From positions 325,651,294-325,715,293 of the forward strand of contig NC_053037.3 of assembly GCF_002575655.3 (NCBI RefSeq): a stretch of 64,000 nt of DNA, in the 5' to 3' direction. The notes below the pieces were generated by a model. The model did no database searches. It was given only the letters and a program-made list of their open reading frames with translations, and was not told the origin of the DNA. Both the position numbers and the translations under genes were made by a program. The DNA is from Aegilops tauschii subsp. strangulata. Lineage: Eukaryota > Streptophyta > Magnoliopsida > Poales > Poaceae. This document shows, in pieces, positions 9,536 to 21,320 of the stretch. The stretch's first letter is position 1, and each line of letters starts with the position of its first letter.

Positions 9536-12500
9536 CTAGTGTTGATCATGTTTCGCCCGTGGAAGAGGTTTAGTCAACGGATCTGCGACATTCAAATCCG
9601 TATGCACTTTACAAATATCTATGTCTCCATTTTGAACATTTTCACGAATGGAGTTGAAGCAACGCTTGATGTGCCTGGTCTTCTTGTGAAACCTGGGCTC
9701 CTTCGCAAGGGCAATAGCTCCAGTGTTGTCACAGAAGAGAGTCATCGGCCCCGATGCATTGGGAATAACTCCTAGGTCGGCAATGAACTCCTTCATCCAG
9801 ATTGCTTCATGTGCTGCCTCCGAGGCTGCCATGTACTCCGCTTCACATGTAGATCCCGCCACGACGCTTTGCTTGCAACTGCACCAGCTGACTGCCCCAC
9901 CATTCAAAATATACACGTATCCGGTTTGTGACTTAGAGTCATCCAGATCTGTGTTGAAGCTAGCATCGACGTAACCCTTTACGACGAGCTCTTTGTCACC
10001 TCCATAAACGAGAAACATATCCTTAGTCCTTTTCAGGTACTTCAGGATGTTCTTGACCGCTGTCCAGTGTTCCATGCCGGGATTACTTTGGTACCTTCCT
10101 ACCAAACTTACGGCAAGGTTTACATCAGGTCTGGTACACAGCATGGCATACATAATAGACCCTATGGACGAGGCATAGGGGATGACACTCATCTTTTCTC
10201 TATCTTCTGCCGTGGTCGGGCATTGAGCCGTGCTCAATCTCACACCTTGCAATACAGGCAAGAACCACTTCTTGGACTGATCCATATTGAACTTCTTCAA
10301 TATCTTGTCAAGGTATGTGCTTTGTGAAAGACCTATGAGGCGTCTCGATCTATCTCTATAGATCTTGATGCCTAATATGTAAGCAGCTTCTCCAAGGTCC
10401 TTCATTGAAAAACACTTATTCAAGTAGGCCTTTATGCTTTCCAAGAATTCTATATCATTTCCCATCAATAGTATGTCATCAACATATAATATGAGAAATG
10501 CTACGGAGCTCCCACTCACTTTATTGTAAACACAGGCTTCTCCATAAGTCTGTGTAAACCCAAACGCTTTGATCATCTCATCAAAGCGAATGTTCCAACT
10601 CCGAGATGCCTGCACCAGCCCATAGATTGAGCGCTGGAGCTTGCATACCTTGTCAGCATTCTTAGGATCGACAAAACCTTCCGGCTGCATCATATACAAT
10701 TCTTCCTTACGGAAGCCGTTAAGGAATGCCGTTTTGACGTCCATTTGCCATATTTCATAATCGTAGAATGCGGCAATTGCTAACATGATTCGGACGGACT
10801 TTAGCTTCGCTACGGGTGAGAAGGTCTCATCGTAGTCAACTCCTTGAACTTGTCGATAACCCTTAGCGACAAGTCGAGCTTTATAGATGGTAACATTTCC
10901 ATCCGCGTCCATCTTCTTCTTAAAGATCTATTTATTTTCTATCGCTCGCCAATCATCGGGCAAGTCTGTCAAAGTCCATACTTTGTTTTCATACATGGAT
11001 CCTATCTCGGATTGCATGGCTTCAAGCCATTTGTTGGAATCTGGGCCCGCCATTGCTTCTTCATAGTTCGAAGGTTCACCGTTGTCCAACAACATGATTT
11101 CCAGGACAGGGTTGCCGTACCACTCTGGTGCGGAACGTGTCCTTGTGGACCTACGAAGTTCAGTGGTATCTTGATCATGATCGTCATCATTAACTTCCTC
11201 TCTAGTCGGTGCAGGCACCACAGAAACATTTTCTTGTGCTGCGCTACTTTCTGGTTCGAGAGGGGTCATCTCATCAAGTTCCACTTTCCTCCCACTTACT
11301 TCTTTCGAGAGAAACTCTTTCTCCAGAAAGGACCCATTCTTGGCAACGAAGATCTTGCCTTCGGATCTGAGGTAGAAGGTATACCCAATGGTTTCCTTAG
11401 GGTATCCTATGAAGACACATTTTTCTGACTTGGGTTCGAGCTTTTCAGGTTGAAGTTTCTTGACATAAGCATCGCATCCCCAAACTTTAAGAAACGACAG
11501 CTTAGGTTTCTTTCCAAACCATAATTCATATGGTGTCGTCTCAACGGATTTCGACGGAGCCCTATTTAAAGTGAATGCGGCAGTCTCTAAAGCATAACCC
11601 CAAAATGATAGCGGTAGATCGGTAAGAGACATCATAGATCGCACCATATCCAATAGAGTGCGATTACGACGTTCGGACACACCATTACGCTGAGGTGTTC
11701 TAGGCGGCATGAGTTGTGAAACAATTCCACATTTCCTTAAGTGTGTGCCAAATTCATGACTCAAATATTCCCCTCCACGATCTGATCGTAAGAACTTTAT
11801 TTTCCTGTCACGTTGATTCTCAACCTCACTCTGAAATTCCTTGAACTTTTCAAAGGTCTCAGACTTGTGTTTCATTAAGTAGACATACCCATATCTACTT
11901 AAGTCATCAGTGAGGGTGAGAACATAACGATAGCCACCGCGAGCCTCAACGCTCATTGGACCGCACACATCAGTATGTATGATTTCCAATAAGTTGGTTG
12001 CTCGCTCCATTGTTCCGGAGAACGAAGTCTTGGTCATTTTTCCCATGAGGCATGGTTCGCACGTGTCAAATGATTCATAATCAAGAGACTCCAAAAGTCC
12101 ATCTGCATGGAGTTTCTTCATGCGTTTGACACAAATGTGACCAAGGCGGCAGTGCCACAAGTATGTGGGACTATCATTATCAACCTTACATTTCTTGGCA
12201 TTCACACTATGAATATGTGTAACATCACGTTCGAGATTCATTAAGAATAAACCATTGACCAGCGGGGCATGACCATAAAACATATCTCTCATATAAATAG
12301 AACAACCATTATTCTCGGATTTAGATGAGTAGCCATCTCGCATCAAACGAGATCCAGATACAATGTTCGTGCTCAAAGCTGGCACTAAATAACAATTATT
12401 GAGGTTTAAAACTAATCCCGTAGGTAAATGTAGAGGTAGCGTGCCGACGGCGATCACATCGACCTTGGAACCATTCCTGACGCGCATCGTCACCTCGTCC

Positions 12501-13474
12501 TTCGCCAATCTTCGCTTACTCCGCAGCTCCTGTTTTGAGTTACAAATATGAGCAACCACACCGGTATCAACTACCCAGGAGCTACTACGAGTATTGGTAT
12601 GGTACACATCAATAACATGTATATCACATATACCTTTGGTGTTGCCGGCCTTCTTGTCTGCTAAGTACTTGGGGCAGTTCCGCTTCCAGTGACCGTTTCC
12701 CTTGCAATAAAAGCACTCAGTCTCAGGCTTGGGTCCATTCTTTGTCTTCTTCCCGGCAGCTTGCTTACCGGGCGCGGCAACTCCCTTGCCGTCTTTCTTG
12801 AAGCTCTTTTTACCCTTGCCTTTCTTGAACTTAGTGGTCTTATTCACCATCAACACTTGATGTTCCTTTTTGATCTCCACCTCCGCTGATTTCAGCATCG
12901 AATATACCTCAGGAATGGTTTTCTCCATCCCCTGCATATTGAAGTTCATCACAAAGCTCTTGTATCTAGGTGGAAGCGACTGAAGGATTGTGTCAATGAC
13001 CGCGTCATCCGGGAGATTAACTCCCAGCTGAGACAAGTGGTTGTGCAACCCAGACATTTTGAGTATGTGTTCGCTGACGGAACTATTCTCCTCCATCTTA
13101 CTACTGTAGAACTTGTCGGAGACTTCATATCTCTCGACCCGGGCATGAGCTTGGAAAACCATTTTCATCTCTTGGAACATCTCATATGCTCCGTGCTGCT
13201 CGAAACGCTTTTGGAGCCCCGGTTCTAAGCTGTAAAGCATGCCGCATTGAACCAGGGAGTAATCATCAACACGTGTTTGCCAAGCGTTCATAACGTCTTG
13301 GTTTGCTGGGACGGGTGCTTCACCTAGCGGTGCTTCAAGGACATATGCTTTCTTGGCAGCTATGAGGATGATCCTCAAGTTCCGGACCCAGTCCGTATAG
13401 TTGCTACCATCGTCTTTCAGATTGGTTTTCTCTAGGAATGCGTTGAAGTTGAGGTTGACATTAGCGTGGGCCAT
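9536..13474 (-). pseudogene. Copia gag-pol polyprotein with one premature stop
   Basis: One continuous frame from ATG 13474 to the stop at 9536, broken only by TAG at 10928-10930. The part before the stop is 848 residues: gag of about 250 residues, a zinc knuckle C254-X2-C-X4-H-X4-C267, protease DTG near 303, the pre-integrase His/Cys region near 441-474, and integrase Asp502, Asp565, Glu601 (35 residues between the last two). The rest holds reverse transcriptase with DVKTAFLNG and YVDDILLMG, and RNase H with AEYMAASEA and DNTGAIAL. The stop replaces the usual Trp just before the reverse transcriptase, so gag, protease and integrase could still be made but not reverse transcriptase. Trp TGG to TAG fits deamination of methylated cytosine on the other strand. 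Confidence 0.94.
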
Positions 13475-14747
13475 TTAATCTACAAGACATATTGTAAAGA
13501 TTTTAGACTAAGTTCATGATAATTAAGTTCATCTAATCAAATTATTAATGAACTCCCACTTAGACAGACATCCCTCTAGTCATCTAAGTGATACATGATC
13601 CGAGTCAACTAGGTCGTGTCCGATCATCACGTGAGACGGACTAGTCATCATCGGTGAACATCTTCATGTTGATCGTATCTTCTATACGACCCATGTTCGA
13701 CCTTTCGGTCTTCCGTGTTCCGAGGCCATGTCTGTACATGCTAGGCTCGTCAAGTCAACCTAAGTGTATTGCGTGTGTAAATCTGGCTTACACCCATTGT
13801 ATGCGAACGTTAGGACCTATCACACCCGATCATCACGTGGTGCTTCGGAACAACGGACTTTAGCAACGGTGCACAGTTAGGGGGAACACAATTCTTGAAA
13901 TTTTAGTGAGAGATCATCTTATTTAGGCTACCGTTGTTCTAAGCAAATAAGATGTAAAACATGATAAACATCACATGCAATCAAATAGTGACATGATATG
14001 GCCAATATCATTTTGCTCCTTTTGATCTCCATCTTCGGGGCGCCATGATCATCATCGTCACTGGCATGACACCATGACCTCCATCATCATGATCTCCATC
14101 ATCGTGTCTTCATGAAGTTGTCTCACCAACTATTACTTCTACTACTATGGCTAACGGTTAGCAATAAAGTAAAGTAATTACATGACGTTTCAGTTGACAC
14201 GCAGGTCATAAATAAATTAAGACAACTCCTATGGCTCCTGCCGGTTGTCATACTCATCGACATGCAAGTCGTGATTCCTATTACAAGAACATGATCAATC
14301 TCATACATCACATATATCATTCATCACATTCTTCTGGCCATATCACATCACATGACACATGTTGCAAAAACAAGTTAGACGTCCTCTAATTGTTGTTGCA
14401 AATTTTTACGTGGCTGCTATAGGTTTCTAGCAAGAATGTTTCTTACCTACGCCAAAACCACAACGTGATATGCCAATTTATATTTACCCTTCATAAGGAC
14501 CCTTTTCATCGAATCCGATCCGACTAAAGTGGGAGACACAGACACCCGCTAGCCACCTTATGCAACTAGTGCATGTCAGTCGATGGAACCTGTCTCACGT
14601 AAGCGTACGTGTAAGGTCGGTCCGGGCCGCTTCATCCCACGATGCCGCCGAATCAAGATAAGACTAGTAACGGCAAGTAAATTGACAAAATCGACGCCCA
14701 CAACAACTTGTGTTCTACTCGTGCATAGAAACTACGCATAGACCTAG
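13475..14747 (-). other. Untranslated leader of the Angela-type element
   Basis: About 1.3 kb between the primer site and the gag ATG, as usual for the BARE/WIS/Angela group. No long frame is conserved. The same leader, more diverged, is present at 59784-60958 in the second Copia. Confidence 0.8.
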
Positions 14748-14760
14748 CTCATGATGCCAC
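14748..14760 (-). promoter_or_regulatory. Primer binding site of the Angela-type element
   Basis: On the minus strand TGGCATCATGAGC begins two bases after the 5' LTR. It is a diverged form of the tRNA-iMet site TGGTATCAGAGC. Confidence 0.75.
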
Positions 14761-16491
14761 TGTTGGGGATCGTTGCAGAAATTAAAAAATTTCTACGCAT
14801 CACCAAGATCAATCTATGGAGTAACTAGCAACGAGAGAGAGGGGAGTGCATCTTCATACCGTTGAAGATCGCGAGACGGAAGCGTTGCAAGAACGCGGAT
14901 GAGGGAGTCGTACTCGTAGCGATTCAGATCGCGGTGGATTCCGATCCTAGCGCCGAACAACGGCACCTCCGCGTTCAACACACGTGCAGCCCGATGACGT
15001 CTCCCGCACCTTGATCCAGCAAGGAGGAGGGAGAGGTTTAGGAAGAGGGCTCCAACAGCAGCACGACGGCGTGGTGGTGATGGAGTGGCAGTTCTCCGGC
15101 AGGGCTTCGCCAAGCTCACGTGGAGGAGGAGAGGTGTTGGGGAGGGGAGGGGCTGCGCCTTGGATGTGGTGCTGCAGCCCTCCCTCCACCCCTCTATTTA
15201 TAGGGAGAAGGGGAAGGGGGCGGCCCCTCTAGATGAGATCTAGAGGGGGGCGGCGGCCAAGGGGGAGGGGGCTTGCCCCCCAAGCAAGGGGGGTGCCCCC
15301 TTTAGGGTTCCCCCCCCCCCAACCCTAGGCGCATGGGCCCTAGGGGGGATGGCGCCCAGCCCACTTAGGGGCTGGTTCCCTTCCACCTACAGCCCATAAG
15401 GCCCTCCGGGGCAGGTGGACCCTCCCGATGGACCCCCGGAACCCCTCCGGTGGTCCCGGTACAATACCGGTATACCCCCGAATATTTCCGGTGACCGTAT
15501 GATGACTTCCCATATATAAATCTTCACCTACGGACCATTCCGGAACTCCTCGTGACGTCCGGGATCTCATCCGGGACTCCGAACAACATTCGGTAATCAC
15601 ATACAAATCTTCCTTATAACACTAGTGTCATCGAACCTTAAGTGTGTAGACCCTACGGGTTCGGGAATCATGCAGACATGACCGAGATAGCTCTCTAGCC
15701 AATAACCAACAGCGGGATCTGGATACCCATGTTGGCTCCCACATGTTCCATGATGATCTCATCGGATGAACCACGATGTCGAGGATTCAAGCAATCCCGT
15801 ATACAATTCCCTTTGTCAATCGGTACGTTACTTGCCCGAGATTCGACCGTCGGTATCCCAATACCTCGTTCAATCTCGTTACCGGCAAGTCACTTTACTC
15901 GTTCCCTAATGCATGATCCCGTGACTAACTACTTAGTCACATATTGAGCTCATTACGATGATGCATTACCGAGTGGGCCCAGAGATACCTCTCCGTCATA
16001 CGGAGTGACAAATCCCAGTCTCGATCCATGCCAACCCAACAGACACTTTCGGAGATACCTGTAGTGCACCTTTATAGCCACCCAGTTACGTTGTGACGTT
16101 TGGTACAACCAAAGCATTCCTACGGTATCCGGGAGTTGCACGATCTCATGGTCTAAGGAAATGATACTTGACATTAGAAAAGCTTTAGCAAACGAACTAC
16201 ACGATCTAGTGTTATGCTTAGGATTGGGTCTTGTCCATCACATCATTCTCCTAATGATGTGGTCCCGTTATCAATGACATCCAATGTCCATGGTCAGGAA
16301 ACCGTAACCATCTATTGATCAACGAGCTAGTCAACTAGAGGCTCATTAGGGACATGTTATGGTCTATGTGTTCACACATGTATTACGGTTTCCGGATAAC
16401 ACAATTATAGCATGAACAATAAACAATTATCATGAACAAGGAAATATAATAATAACTATTTTATTATTGCCTCTAGGGCATATTTCCAACA
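14761..16491 (-). repeat. 5' LTR of the Angela-type element
   Basis: 1731 bp, paired with 7777-9470. It carries a C/G-rich hairpin-like insertion near 15270-15293 (CTTGC...GCAAG) that is absent from the left copy. Drives transcription leftward. Confidence 0.95.
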
Positions 16492-16496
16492 ACTAG
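16492..16496. repeat. Right target-site duplication of the Angela-type element (ACTAG)
   Basis: Perfect copy of 7772-7776. The host LTR continues directly after it. Confidence 0.97.
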
Positions 16497-16507
16497 ATGC
16501 ACTTACA
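16497..16507 (-). repeat. 3' LTR of the Maximus-like element, last 11 bp
   Basis: ATGCACTTACA, the outer start (TGTAAGTGCAT on the minus strand) of the LTR, cut off from the rest by the nested insertion. Confidence 0.9.
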
Positions 16508-16521
16508 ATCTCCCCCTTTTT
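16508..16521 (-). promoter_or_regulatory. Polypurine tract of the Maximus-like element
   Basis: On the minus strand AAAAAGGGGGAGAT touches the LTR. Similar GGGGGAGA or GGGGGAG tracts recur on the minus strand near 16618-16626, 16693-16701 and 16969-16978, a repeated-tract arrangement known in the SIRE lineage. Confidence 0.88.
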
Positions 16522-17050
16522 GGTGATTGATGACAATATAGGTTAAGTTTTCAACGGGGATAAATATATGAAGTGTAAATACTGATATTGAGGAATTTGA
16601 TTGCAAGATATAGAAGAACTCCCCCTGAAGATGTGCATAGTGAGGAATTTGCTTTTGAAGCAATGCACACTTGAAGAGTTGAATCATGGAGATCTCCCCC
16701 TATATCTTGCAATTCATACACGCATTTGACATAATATATGAAGAATTTGAAATGCATGATGAAATATGGTGACTGATGTAATTCAGCATGCGTGCAATAA
16801 CATTAACGAGTAATAAGCATGCAGAAAAAACAGCAAAAGTATCAGGCCACCATAGAGTTTAAGTTTATAACTCGATCCAACAAAGTCATCAGAAGAACGA
16901 GAGTTGTAACTTTAGAGAAAAAAAAACGCCCATATAAGATAGACTCGCTTGAATACTAACTCAAATTTCTCCCCCTTTGTCATCGAATGACCAAAAGGGT
17001 CAAAAATGAGGACTAACGCCCCTGAAGAATATCAAGGTGATGAAGGAGCG

Positions 17051-20000
17051 TCAGCGTTGTTGGGGTCGTTTGTTGTAGTAGGGCCTGCCGCAGTGTCTTT
17101 CCAAGTCTTCATGTTCATCAGTGTCACGTGATGAAGAATAGGAGCTGGCCACCAAGGAAGGAACCTTGATCTTCTTGTACTTCTTCGGAGTAGGTGCAGC
17201 CCAGTCAAAATCTTCCTTGAGACCCATTTTCTTCAGATCTTCTTCACCATATATGTGCGACAGAACAACCCAGGTGCGGTTGAGGGTTTCATGAAGGTAG
17301 TAGTGGTTTTTCTTCACTGCATTGTGGGTAGTAGTCATGTTGTGAAGAATTGAACCAAACTGACGCTTGACCCATTTGTGATTGCGATCAACCTTCTGGT
17401 GAAGACTGAGGAGAAGCTCACGGTCAGTCATCACACTGGGTGTTGTGCCTTGAGGATTTTGCTTGGGTGCGTTGGCGGCAGAGTCATGGGTGGCAGAGTC
17501 ATCATTGGTGGAGTAGGATGCAGCCTTGCGAAATTGTCCATCCAATGGACGAATGCCTTCATCAATAACAGCAGTAGCCTTGCCCTTTTCATCAGCTGAG
17601 GAAAATGTCCGTTTGAGGACTTCAATCGGGGGCAAGTAGCTGCAATGATTCAGTGTATCAGCTTTGTAGTTGAGTGAAGACCTTGTTCTCATGAATCTCA
17701 TAATCCACGGAGCATAAGGCTTCAACTCAAATGGTGACATTGCGACATTGGCCAGAGTCCTCATGAAGAAATCATGGAAGTTGACGGGAACGCCATGAAT
17801 GATATTGAAAAGCAGATTCTTCATGATGCCAACGACTTCTTCTTCATTCGAGTCGTGGCCCTTGATAGGACTCAATGTCTTCGTCAGAATGCGATAGACA
17901 GTCTGAGGCACATATAACAATTCCTTCACAAGGAATTTTGTTCTTGGGGCCTGACCTGGCTTCAATGGCTTCATCAGCACTTGCGTATAGTGATCTGTAA
18001 GCTCAGGTTCATTGTAGACGCAATAAGCACCTTCAAGGAGAGGAATGAGAGGCAAAGCACGAAGCAATTCAGTAGCTGGTGCCTTGTAGTGAGTATTTTC
18101 AGACATCTAGTCCAGCACCCATGAATTCACATCTTCAGAGTCTCCGGTGATGTGCAGAGTTGCATAAAATTGAAGAATGAGTTCTTCATTCCAATCACAT
18201 ATGTCAGTGCAGAAATTTAACAGTCCAGCATCGTAGAGAATTGAGGACTGGCCCGAAGCACGGCAGAGATTCCATATCCACGTGAGGAATGTGCTCATGA
18301 TCGAAGACTTTGTCTTTGTTGAACAGCACTGAGGAATAAAAATTTGCCTGGCTGGCAGTCCAGAAACACCTCTTTCTTATGCGAGCAGAGTCATAAGGGT
18401 TGTAATCAGTGAAGAATACGTGCTCGCCGAAGAAATCATCATCCTTGAATTTTTGCTTCCTTGAGAATGGATCCTTTGTCTTGGGCAGAGGAGTGTCAGT
18501 CAGTTGCATGATGACCTCAGGAATCGCAATCTCAGGTTCTTCAGGCTGAGGAATTTCTGGTTCCTCTTCAGTGGCACACTGGTTCTTCAAATCTTCATTT
18601 TCATTTTCTTCAGCACTAGCGGCTGGAATGTCTTCATGAGCTTCATCAGATCCCATTTGAACTGTAGTGGCTAGGGACTGAGGAATTTGCTGCAGTGGAG
18701 TGAAGAGTGGAGAATTGGGGTGCTGACTTTCCCAAAAGTCATCATTCATCACTGGTGTGGTACAGCCAATGTCCACATCTTCATCTTCAATTTCTTCAAC
18801 GCCAGCCTCTTCAGCAGTAAACTGAGGCATAGGCGAGGAAACTGTGGGGGTTGAAGGGATTTTATCCACTTCAATTTCTTCATGCATCTGCTCTGACGAA
18901 GCAGCAGAAGCATTTTCTTCATCAGATCCGTTAGGGATCACATATTCTTCATCAAAAGGGATGATTTCCTTTGATGGCATGGAGGAAACTGGAACAGCAT
19001 TAATTGGATTAGCAAATGAGCTTGTCAATTTCTTCATCTTCTTCGGTGCTGAAGAATCTGAAGGAGCTGATGCTTTCCTTTTCTTCACAGCTGCACGCTC
19101 TGCAGCCTTGATCTTCTTCACATCTGATGCAGATGGAAGAATTGGAATTGGGGTAGGCGTAGGAGGAGCAGAGGAATGTGGTTGATTTTCTTCAGGCACA
19201 ACTGATGCAGTTGCCCTGACCTCTTCATTTTCTTCAGGCGCACCACTAGTGGGTGCCCTGGCAATTTCTTCAGCGGCTAGAATGCAGTCATCAGCCCTGG
19301 AACTCACATTTTCTTCAGCAGCCTGATTGTCATCAGCGGTGATGGCATGTTCTTCAGTTGGCTGAGCGGATGCTTTAGCCTGAGGAGTTTCTTGTTGCGA
19401 TGGGTCTGCAACATTTGAGGTGAACATCTTAGTCAGTTTAACAAACCTGGCCTTGGCTCCTTTCCAATCAGCATAGTAAGCATTGAAATCATCGTTGAGG
19501 ACTTTGATTTCAGACTGGATCTTCATAAGTTCATCAGTTGTCATAGAGACAACGTTGTTCTTCAGAAACTTCTCCTTCCTGTACTGTGCTTTCTTGAGCT
19601 GCCTGGCCTTCTCAAATTTCCATTTTTCTTCTTGAATGAAGGCAGTCAGCATATGACTTTGACCAGGAGTCAACTTGAAGTCAGGCATAGGAGTGTTTGG
19701 GTCCTTGTGCCAGAGATCAATATAGTCGAGGATCAACTTTGGATCCAAAAGCAGAGGCACATTTGTGCCCTTGGCTCTAGCGGCCCTGACTTGCCTGTCT
19801 CTGATGATTTCAGCAAGTTCTTCATCATCAGCTTCGTCTTCTTCAGACGGTACTTGGAAGGCAACCTGCTTCTTATGGGGACTTGGGCGAGAGCCTCGTC
19901 CAGCAGTGGTCTTTGTCTTCAGCAGAGAGGGTCCTGTTGAAGAATTTGGTGCAGCTGAGGAACTAGCTGAAGCTCCGGAGGCAATAGAGATGCCTGTAGT

Positions 20001-20705
20001 CCTTTGGCACATGGCGAGATGCACAAGTGCTGAGGATTTTGTCGGAGCAGCTGAGGACTTTGGAGGAGCAGGAGCGGCATGAGGAATTGGCCGTGAGGGC
20101 TTAGCTGAGGAAATTGGCCGAGAGGGCATTGAAGAAGAGGCACTAGGCTTGTGCGCAGGCTTCTTTGCCATGGATTTCTTCGGCCTTACAGAGGCCTCAG
20201 CAGCAGCAGCAGCAGCAGAGTCTTCGTTGAATTTCTTCACTGCTTCCTTAGCCTGTTTGGCCAACTTGGTCTGGCGCTTGGCCCATTCTTCAGGAAAATC
20301 CTCACCGCGCTCGATGCTAGTGGGATCTGCTTCTTGGCCAGGTGCCAATGGTGGTCTTGAGCATGGAGGAGTAACAGCGAATTTCTTCATGTATTTTGGA
20401 GTCACATACCTGTACTCCCTCCACTCTTTTGCCCATCTCCTTTCTATCCTCTGAATGCGCACATTGCGCTGATTCTTATCTTCCTCAAGGGGTGTGCAGT
20501 ACCCAGCATAAATTTCCTCAGGGATTTCAAAGGCATTATTGATTTCAGGCCTCTTTCCTCCTTTCTGTGGCTTTTTTCTATCAGCCATTTTCTTCAGTTG
20601 AGGAATTTGAACAATTGAACTCTCTGAAGAAGTATGCAACTTTTCTTCGAGGAACGCTGCAAATGAGTTAAGTTGATGAGAACCTAGTGATTCAGCAGCG
20701 GACAT
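17051..20705 (-). pseudogene. Extra env-position ORF of the Maximus-like element (frameshift and stop)
   Basis: About 1218 codons downstream of pol, where SIRE-lineage elements carry an env-like or additional ORF. It can begin at ATG 20705 (residues MSAAESLG) or ATG 20588 (MADRKKPQ). The N-terminal two thirds are rich in Ala, Pro, Ser, Glu and Lys and look disordered. The last third (after about 18400) is a folded-looking domain resembling the putative plant transposon protein domain, followed by a Lys/Ser-rich tail. A frameshift lies near 18240-18256 and a TAG replaces a Trp codon at 18107-18109. I see no signal peptide or clear membrane segment, so the label env-like rests on position only. 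Function unknown. Confidence 0.8.
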
Positions 20706-20711
20706 GAGTAC

Positions 20712-21035
20712 CTGTGAACAGAGTATAGTTGCGAGGAATTTGGAGAGGTCATATGCGTTCCCAGAAGGTTTTTCAAAAAGAACAAGTTTGAGGAATTTGA
20801 CCAGATGAGTCTTGAAGAATTTCACTAAGCGTTCTCTGTCTTAGGTTCCAGAGTTGTATAGATCGAAGATCCACACAATTGAGGAATCTTGAAAAATGAT
20901 TGCTCAGAGAAACGAATCAAGAACATATGACATGTGAGGTGTTTAGTGTGTGAAAAAATTGAAGAATAAACACCTTTGAAGATTTTGTAGAAATCATTTG
21001 AATCAAAGAGGGCAGTAAAAGTAACTTTTAATTAC
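20712..21035 (-). other. Predicted leader intron of the extra ORF
   Basis: On the minus strand a donor CCAGG/GTAATT at 21036/21035 is followed 324 nt later by an acceptor CTGTTCACAG/G at 20712/20711. The first ATG after it, at 20705, opens the extra ORF in frame. Prediction from splice consensus only. Confidence 0.4.
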
Positions 21036-21320
21036 CCTGGACGAAGAACACGACGAATTGTGAGGTGGAGAAGTGAAGTTCGTCTGTGCAGATCTTCCAC
21101 GCCCTAACTCGGCGGAGGAAGACGGCTACGGCGGCGGCGGAGTGAAGATTTCCGCGGCTGGCGCGAGTACGGCGGCGACGAGGTCGAGGCAGTGAAGCTC
21201 TTCCTCACCGGCGATGATGAAGTAGCGGCGGCGCTAGGGTTTGAGAAGCTCGAGCGGGAGAGAGGTCGAGCGGAGTAAAGGAAGTGAGGAAGGGAAGAGG
21301 GGGTATTTATAGCCACGGTG
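21036..21320 (-). promoter_or_regulatory. Putative internal promoter and GC-rich leader of the extra ORF
   Basis: On the minus strand TATAAATA (21311-21304) is followed by a C/T-rich stretch, the words AAACCCTAG, and a GCC-repeat leader of about 200 nt. This is the layout of a grass gene promoter and 5' UTR, and it contrasts with the AT- and GAAGA-rich element around it. The frame 21104-21394 runs through the TATA box and is not thought to be coding. Confidence 0.45.

Larger units (their letters stand above)
7777..16491 (-). mobile_element. Angela/BARE/WIS-type Copia retrotransposon, structurally complete
   Basis: An 8715-bp element on the minus strand, nested in the 3' LTR of the Maximus-like Copia. 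LTRs lie at 7777-9470 and 14761-16491, with a primer site next to the right LTR and a purine tract next to the left LTR. A 1.3-kb leader precedes a single long gag-pol frame. LTR ends TGTTGGAAATATGCCCTAG and GATCCCCAACA (minus strand) are those of the BARE/WIS/Angela group. The coding region has only one stop. Length and order match a full-length member. Confidence 0.95.

Noticed and set aside
18844..20454. Plus-strand frames rich in Ser, Ala and Gly
   Set aside because: They are shadows of the minus-strand extra ORF of the Maximus-like element.
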